Shown piece by piece: positions 57,415 through 64,000 of a DNA stretch of 64,000 nt. The first letter of the stretch is position 1. Each line of letters opens with the position of its first letter. A program made the position numbers and the translations under genes. Source of the stretch: Drechmeria coniospora (Eukaryota > Ascomycota > Sordariomycetes > Hypocreales > Ophiocordycipitaceae); contig NC_054389.1 in the NCBI RefSeq assembly GCF_001625195.1, positions 7,126,520 to 7,190,519 on the forward strand, read 5' to 3'. The notes beneath the pieces were generated by a model. It was not told where the DNA came from, did no database searches, and was given only the letters and a program-made list of their open reading frames with translations.

Positions 57415-59460
57415 ATGGAAGCTGCCTCTGCCCGTGCCGCAGCCAGCGACCGCTGGGGCGACTTTGGACGTGCTCCCTCGCAGCTGCAGCGCTTCATTGC
57501 CGGCGCCTGCAGCCCGGAAAACTACGAGCCCAACCTCGCGCTCAACCTCGAGATTTGCGACCTCATCAACAGCAAAAAGGGTAGCACTCCTCGTGAAGCT
57601 GCGATGGCCGTCGTCGGCTATATCAACCACCGGAATCCAAACGTCGCTCTCCTCGCCTTGAGCCTGCTCGACTACTGCGTCAAGAATTGCGGCTACCCCT
57701 TCCACCTTCAGATCAGCACAAAGGAGTTCCTCAATGAGCTGGTCCGCAGGTTCCCTGAGCGGCCCCCCATTCGGCCAACTCGGGTTCAGGCCAAGATTCT
57801 CGAGGCCATAGAGGAGTGGCGCGTGACCATTTGCGACACGAGCCGCTATCGGGAGGATCTGGGCTTCATCAGAGACATGCATCGTCTGCTGAGCTACAAG
57901 GGCTACATGTTTCCCGAAGTCCGGCGGGAGGACGCTGCCGTTCTGAACCCCAGCGATGTAAGGCTGCCGAATGTCCACTCCGAGTCGATGGAATATCTGG
58001 GTGGAACTTGCCGCTGATCAATCCCTTGTCCAGAATCTGAAATCGGCCGAGGAGATGGAGGAGGAGGAAAAAGAGGCACACTCGGCCAAGTTGCAGGAGC
58101 TCATCCGTCGCGGGACCCCCGAGGACCTTCGCGAAGCCAACCGGCTGATGAAGATCATGGCCGGCTACGACACCCGATCCAAGACCGACTATCGTGCCAA
58201 GGCTGCCGAGGAGGTCGGCAAGATTCAAGCCAAGGCGAGACTGCTGGAGGAGCGTCTCGAGGCTTTCAAGCCGGGCGACGAGATGGTCGAGGGCGACGTG
58301 TTCAGCGAGCTGGCCTCCGCTCTTCAGAACGCCCAGCCGAAGATACAGAAGATGTGCGAGGAGGAGTCGGACGACCACGAGGCCGTGGCCAAGCTGTTCG
58401 AAATCAACGACAGCATACACCGCACCGTCGAGCGATACAAGCTGATGAAAAAGGGCGACTTGGACGGCGCTGCCAAGGTCGCGGCCGGCGGGCCAACCCC
58501 GTCGCAGACGGCTTCCCTCGGCAAGGCAGCAGCCAATGAGCTGTCTCTGATAGACTTCGATGCCGATTCCATGGCCGGCAACGGCACCGCCGATGGCGTC
58601 TCTCATGCCGACGGCGTCGAGAACGACCTCCTGGGGCTCGACATTGGCGGCTCCTACGGCCAGGGCGGCACCATCAGTCTTGGTTTCGGTGCGAACCAAA
58701 GTGAGTGACCTCCGAAAGCAGAATCTGATCTGTGCGTTCGGGTGTACTTATGCTCATCCCTCCCTGCCTGTGTAGATGTCCCCGGTCCAGCCCTGCTCTC
58801 CTCCATGACGGAAGACAGCAGCGCAGGTGGTGCCATTTCCACACAGACCCAACCCTTCTCGCAGTTCGCCTCCTTTACGTCACCGGCAGGGTCAAAACCG
58901 ACGACTCCGCTGCCTTCGAGCCACCAGCAACCTCCGCCGCCGCCGAGGGCTGAAGATGACGAATGGAATTTCACCTCGTCTTTGCCGACCGAAGCGGCGC
59001 CGGCCTTGCCGATGGAACACAAGAGCAACATTAGCGACGCAAATCTACAGGCAGATTTTCTTGCCAAGCGCATTGCCAACGGCAATTCGATCAACATTCT
59101 CTTTGCCTTTACCAACAAGACGGCGCAGCCGATATCTGAGCTGCACTTTCAGCTTGCCGTGACCAAGGTACGCGCAACACATTTGCGGAGTCTGAATGCG
59201 ATGTAGAGTCGGAACTTGGACAGAAAAGATGCTAACACATTTCCTTCCATCAGGGCTACGAACTTCAACTCAAGCCCCAGTCCGGCCGCGACCTCGCTCC
59301 CAAGCAGAGCCGTGGCATCACTCAAGCGCTCGAGGTGTGGCGTTCGGGTAACCGGTCAGAGAAGGTGGAATCCGTGAAGCTGCGGTGGCGTGTCGCCTAC
59401 AAGCTTGGAGCGGAGCAGAGGAGCGAGATGGGTGAAGTCCCCGAGTTTAGGCTGGCATGA
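57415..59460 (+). CDS. GGA-type clathrin adaptor (VHS-GAT-GAE)
   Basis: Monomeric adaptor binding Arf-GTP, cargo tails, ubiquitin and clathrin at the trans-Golgi for transport to endosomes/vacuole. Four exons: 57415-57957, 58034-58700, 58776-59167 and 59254-59460; introns of 76, 75 and 86 bases; 602 residues. VHS domain about 1-150 (WGDFGRAPSQLQRFI; PREAAMAVVGYINHRNPNVALLALSLLDYCVKNCG); GAT domain about 180-330 (LKSAEEMEEEEKEA; LQELIRRGTPEDLREANRLMKIMAGY); a hinge with two clathrin-box-like motifs, LIDFD and LLGLD, near residues 352 and 380; GAE domain about 490-602 (INILFAFTNKTAQPISELHFQLAVTKGYELQLKPQSG). All exon joins keep the frame and restore consensus. Confidence 0.95.
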
Positions 59461-60512
59461 AGAAGGCACACGAAGAAGGCAAGAAGGCAAGCAAGGGCAA
59501 CTTGCTCCAAAGACTCGTGGCAAAGAAGCGGCAAGAAGAAGCGGCAAGGAGACGAGATGGGCCGAAACGGAAGGGTTTGAGGCATGGCACAGGGAGGCAG
59601 ACATTGCCGACTGCTACGACTTTTCTTCCTGATCGTTGTTGGCCCTCGCCACCGGACAGGACAGTTCATGTAGAAACAAGACCAAATCTCTTGGTATTAG
59701 ATTTCAATGCTGATAGACTGATTACAAAAGCTCCAACACACCATGCAGCACCATGCACTTGACGTTGCCCATGTCCGCTCCCCGCTCCCCTTTCGATTCC
59801 CCTCCCTCGCACAGCATACTCTCACTAGGAGCGTACTCAGCCCCGAAGCCCCCCCCCTCACTCGAAAGCAAGTTGATGTCATAACTCCCTTCTATCGCGT
59901 CGGTCCATTGGCCTTCCATGAAAGGACGGCCATTTAAAATCCCACTATGTTGCTCCCAACCGTATGGCACCCGAGCACCCGCGAATCACCCCATGATGAA
60001 TAGATACAAGTCGGGCGGGTTCGTCGGATCGATGCATCGCCCCCCCGCCCAAACCGCTCAACCAAATGCGAAGTTCACTTCGAACCAGCATTGCCATACG
60101 CCAAACGAAAACCGTCGTCAGGGAACACCGTCCCAGAATGTAGTCGTACACAACACGACGAGAACAAGAAGAAAATTAGGCGACCCATGGGTACCAGTCC
60201 TCAACCAAGCTTCTGAAGTCGGACAATGAGACGGCGTCGGCAAGCTGCTAGGTTCGAACCCCATGGGATTTGGGAGAATGACGATAAGCACGGCTTGTGA
60301 CGCGCATGCTCTGCACCATAAGCAGGAACGGACGTGCGTGCCGATGAAGGGGTGCACCGGTGGCAAAGACGTCGCTCGCGGAACTGTGCCAAAATTGATG
60401 ACAAGCCGAAACCGCCGTCCAGACGGCCGTGGTCTATCCACTTCCTGGGCGACAAGCTCCTGGCCATGAGGAAAATTGTCGTTGTGCTTGCATGGAGACG
60501 ACGATGCGTCGC
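59461..60512. other. Convergent 3' region, GGA / HPC2
   Basis: 1.05 kb between stop codons. Low-complexity AAGAAGGCA-like repeats follow the GGA stop (59460-59560). No gene supported. Confidence 0.55.
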
Positions 60513-62615
60513 TCAAGAGCCCAGTTCCTTTTTCGACAAGGATGGCGTCGTGGGTTGCAGCACGTAGCCACTCGTTGGCGTCGTCTTGGACAGCTGGGCC
60601 GCACTCTCCTTTTCGGCCTTTTCCCTCTCTCGCTGAAGCTTTTCCGACTTGGTGATGCGGGGTTTGCGGGCGACACCGCCGCCTCGAGACCCCGGGCCGC
60701 CTCCGCGACCGGCGGCGCCCCCTCTGGTTGATCCTCTGCTGCCTCGGCCGCCTCTGCTGCCCCGACCTCGCTTGGGAGGGACTTCCTTTCTGCGTCTGGA
60801 TTAGCATCGGATCTGGCGAGCGCAAACGGTGGAATCCTTCACGTACCCGGCGGCCGGCGGTTCCACCTCGGGGACCAGAGGGCCCGAGTAGACGAAAAAG
60901 CCATCTCTGCTGGCGGCTGCCTGGGCCTGCCACAGCAGTTCCGAGTCGTCGACGAAGTCATCGTACACGTCGTACTCGTCCTCCTTGAAGTTTCGCTTCT
61001 TCTTGGGCTTGGCACGCGCATCCGGCCCGCTCGTGCCGCCGTTGTCCGGATGACTCCCGTCGCCGTCGGACAGGTCCACCGACAGCTCATCTTCCGACAC
61101 GGGAACAAACTCTATGCCGTACTCCGTCTTTTCGAGGGATGCCGTCGCCGCGGCGATGCGCGCTTTCCGATCTCGGTTGGCGGCCTGCCGAGGGTGCAGG
61201 GCATCCCAGCCGTACTGCTCCTGGGCCATGCGCATGAAGTTGACGTATTTGTTGGTCTCGCCGCTCTTGATGGCGACATGGAGAACAATGCTCGGAGCCT
61301 GCAGTTCAACCCTGCCAAAGTCAAGGATGGACCTGCCCTCTGACGGCTGATTCGCACCGTCCGGCTTGGGCGTGGTGGAGACGCCGGCGTGAGACTTGTC
61401 GATCTTACGCACGGCACCGTTCGACAGCGTCGCCGAGTCGGCCTGGTTGCCGGCAGGCCGCTGGACGAGGGGTGGCAGCGGTGGAGCAGCGCGCTTCGAT
61501 TCCTGCGGGGCCCGGTGCGGTGCGGGCGAGGGCGCGGACGCCGGCGCGGACACGGGCGCGGCAGCTGGAGCCGCGGGCGCGGGCGCGGGCGCGGGAGTCG
61601 ACGTCGGCCTGTAGGGAGGTGAAGGGGGCACCGACGTCGAGGCAGGAGTATGCAGGCGGGACTGGGTAGGGGCTGGGGTGCCGCCGAGGCGGTATCCCTG
61701 ATGGGCATGATTCGACGACGACACGGCGGGAGGCTGAGGCTCGAGCATGTTGGCGATGGATGGCGAGCCGCGGGCATGCTGGGCCGAGGCTCGAGGGGTG
61801 CTCGACTGCGAATGCTGCGTCGGCGTGGCTGTTTCGCGGACGGGATCGTAGTTTCCTCGGATTGGATCGTAGCTCAAGCCGCTGCTGCGGACGGGAGCGG
61901 TGCTGGTCGTCGGCTTCGAGGGTGTGTCGGCGTTGAGGATGCTCTGCATCGAGCCGGGGTAGCCCTCGCGCTTGGGCATCTTGGGAGAGCATCGACGGTC
62001 CAATGCTTGCTGCTGGTGGGTGGAGGACGAAGCATGAGTGGCGGCCTCGGCGGCAAGGGGATGGGCGGTAGCGTCGGCGTCGGCGTCGGCGTCCGACGCG
62101 GTAGCGGCCTTGCGCTTGCGCTGGACGGGTGCAGAGGCAGAGGCGGACGGGGCGGCGTCGGCATCGCGGGGCTTCCTCGGCTTTCGAGCCTTGGGCTGCT
62201 CGGGGCCGTCGGTCGATGCCGTCGTCGGCCGAGGTTTGGCGACGGTGCCGGGCTTTCGACCAGGCTTCTTTCGGGGGACACCGGCGGCGGTGAGCTGGAC
62301 CCACTGGCCGTCGATGAACTCGAAGCGCTTCGGGGCTTGCTGACGGCCGCCGGCAGTCGTGGCAGCCGTCGAGGGTTGGGTGTACTGCTGGAAGGTGATC
62401 TGCCGTTGGGCCGCCTGCGCCGGCGGTGCGGAAGACTGCTGCTGGTGCGGGTTGCTGCCCACGACGATTTCCCGGTCCATGGCCGGATTGCTCTTCCGCT
62501 GGCGGCCCTTCTTGGGGTGCGAGGGCGAGGCCGGCCCCGAGAGCGAGCCCGAGGGAGGCGATGAGAGTTCGCCGGCTGACGATTCGTATCGAGACGTATC
62601 GCCAGCAGCGGCCAT
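60513..62615 (-). CDS. HPC2: HPC2, ubinuclein-like subunit of the HIR histone chaperone
   Basis: Subunit of the HIR complex, which deposits H3-H4 independently of replication and represses histone genes. Exon 1 is 60847-62615 and exon 2 is 60513-60789. A 57-base intron (donor GTACGT, branch GCTAATC, acceptor GCAG) joins PPAAG to KEVPPKRGRG; 681 residues. Most of the protein is disordered, rich in Pro, Ala, Ser and Thr, with an AT-hook-like RKKPGRKPG motif. The diagnostic part is the Hpc2-related domain near 540-590: FKEDEYDVYDDFVDDSELLW then the FFVYSGPLVPE stretch. After the intron comes an Arg-Gly-Gly-rich tail, KPRITKSEKLQREREKAEKES, then GYVLQPTTPS, as in other fungal HPC2s. The first in-frame ATG is 62615. 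Confidence 0.92.
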
Positions 62616-64000
62616 GTTCAGCCAAGACGACAGCGACTCCGTGTAGCCGGCCGGCCGTTGGCGCGTCTCGGGCGAGGAAGGGAACGAATCGAACGGAGAG
62701 GGACGTGTCGTTGGACGAATCGGGGGGGCGTCGCGAACGAAGCCGAGCAGTCGAGTCAATCCGACATGGGCGAGGCCGACGAGAGAGGAGAACACAGAAA
62801 GGAGGACGGCGAATGCTCGGCGGAACAAGCAGGCGGAGGAGAGAATGTTCGTGTGAGCGTGCAGGAGCGGCGAGTGAGCGGGCTCGAGGACGAGAATAGA
62901 TGGGTTGACGGTACGGGTGAATCACGGCGCATGGATTTCGTCTCGTCCTGTGAAGAAGGCCGCGCGCGTGCAATCAATCCATGTACGCAGAAGAAAAGGT
63001 GTGAGTGGACGTGCCAACGTGCGCCGCTCGTTTTCCACGTCCAGGTGGCAGCGTCGTAGCGGTTTGGGTGTATTAGTTGCAGTGCTCCGTACTCCGTACT
63101 CGGTGCTGCAACTGCAGTATTGACGGCCAATACCTCTCTCTCCAAGCACTCCGTACAGTGGCCGGGTTGGGATTGGCGCGATTGGTGCGATTTGATTGGC
63201 CAGAAATGCAGGGTGTGGGGAACGAAGGAGGGTAAGTAGGAAGGGGTCGGAAACCGCTGTTGTGAATAGCCTCACGGTTGAACCACCGCAGTCGTCGAGC
63301 GAGGTTTGGGCGGGAAAAGTTGGCTATATTCAACGAGCTCCCGCGACGCATACGTGACCGAAACGCGGGGTTATGGGCAGTATGAAGGCGGAACCAGATG
63401 CGGCAGAAATGGCTGCGAAGGATGATGGACGTTTGAGGATGATGCGAATGGCGCGACGATGCGAAATCGATGCAACGGGCCCGCGTGGTTGGGAGTATTC
63501 TCGTCGTGCGAATGCTGCGGGACGGAAATGGTGAAGAGGAGAAAGAGTTGGGAGGCGAGTCGAGTCGGCAGGTGGTGGGAGGAGGGCAAGCGAGGGAGAG
63601 GGAGAACGGGGCCGGATTTTGTTTGGTCTGCGGGAGGCTACAATGCAAAAAGAATAGGGTATTAGCAGGACGAGTACGGAACGGGCACATGCGAGTGTGC
63701 TAGAATGTACACATTACCGCACACGGGGGGGTATCGAGGTATATACTTGCTTCAGGATAAAGCAAGCGCACGGAGCAGAAGCCGTAACGAAAGGGACAGG
63801 CGGACGGGGCGAGCGACTGGGTGGAAAGTCGACCAGCCGACGGAAATTAGTAGGGAACGGGAGCCTGGGGAGGGGAAGGGTTAGGGGAGGGCTAGGGGGT
63901 GTGCCCTTTCCGGGAGGTCGGGGGGAGTCGGGGGGAGAGGCCTATTCGATGATGCCCCCAACTCTCAGCGAGCAAAGCAGAGAGTGTCATCAGGCACAAA
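62616..64000. other. HPC2 upstream region to window end
   Basis: 1.4 kb with no supported gene. In-frame sequence upstream of the HPC2 ATG up to about 62828 lacks an ATG start and is treated as leader. TACTCCGTA words occur at about 63085-63105 and 63150. The final 300 bases are G-rich with GGGGA-like runs (63855-63935). Confidence 0.5.

Noticed and set aside
59457..59762. 101-residue + frame overlapping the GGA stop
   Set aside because: Lys/Glu/Arg-rich product of AAGAAGGCA-like simple sequence in the GGA 3' UTR.
62616..62828. In-frame 5' extension of HPC2 with a hydrophobic start
   Set aside because: It begins at a non-ATG codon and would put a membrane-like segment on a nuclear chromatin protein; the ATG at 62615 fits the family.

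Overview
The window is nuclear DNA from a filamentous ascomycete. Nearly every gene has short introns (51 to about 100 bases, a few longer) with GTAAGT/GTACGT-type donors, CTAAC/CTGAC-like branch points and YAG acceptors. Coding GC is high, and the proteins resemble those of Sordariomycetes. A hypocrealean fungus is my best guess, from the look of the proteins only. I place 19 protein genes (one cut by the left edge) and one tRNA gene. The exon joins below were worked out by eye from splice signals, reading frame and family consensus.

Layout, left to right: Δ8-sphingolipid desaturase (minus, partial); COQ9 (+); SMC6 (-); ecdysoneless/SGT1 (+); TAN1 (-); an unrecognised 525-residue protein (+); a RAX1-type RGS membrane protein (-); tRNA-Thr(CGU) (+); LRO1/PDAT (-); pyruvate decarboxylase (-); ERV1 (-); a pericentrin-like spindle pole protein (+); metacaspase (-); a 5.3-kb gene-free stretch; a Ser/Thr-rich single-span membrane protein (-); NEP1/EMG1 (+); a WHI5/NRM1-family repressor (-); an unrecognised membrane protein (-); mitochondrial IF-2 (+); TSR3 (-); a GGA clathrin adaptor (+); HPC2 (-).

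The genes are housekeeping ones and form no visible cluster. Some share a theme. COQ9, ERV1 and mtIF-2 serve mitochondria. NEP1 and TSR3 catalyse two steps in making the same hypermodified 18S rRNA nucleotide. SMC6, the WHI5-like repressor, the pericentrin-like protein and HPC2 belong to chromosome or cell-cycle biology. PDAT, the desaturase and PDC are metabolic.

The most unusual structure is between the genes. Many intergenic stretches are packed with short GTAC-centred words such as TACGGAGTA, its complement TACTCCGTA, and AAGTACTTG/CAAGTACTT. They are arranged as palindromes and short tandem runs and appear essentially absent from coding exons. There is also a roughly 130-150 bp tandem duplication, an approximately 20-bp minisatellite, and long C homopolymers inside two introns. 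I saw no transposase, reverse transcriptase, CRISPR array or secondary-metabolite gene, and no convincing new multi-gene system.
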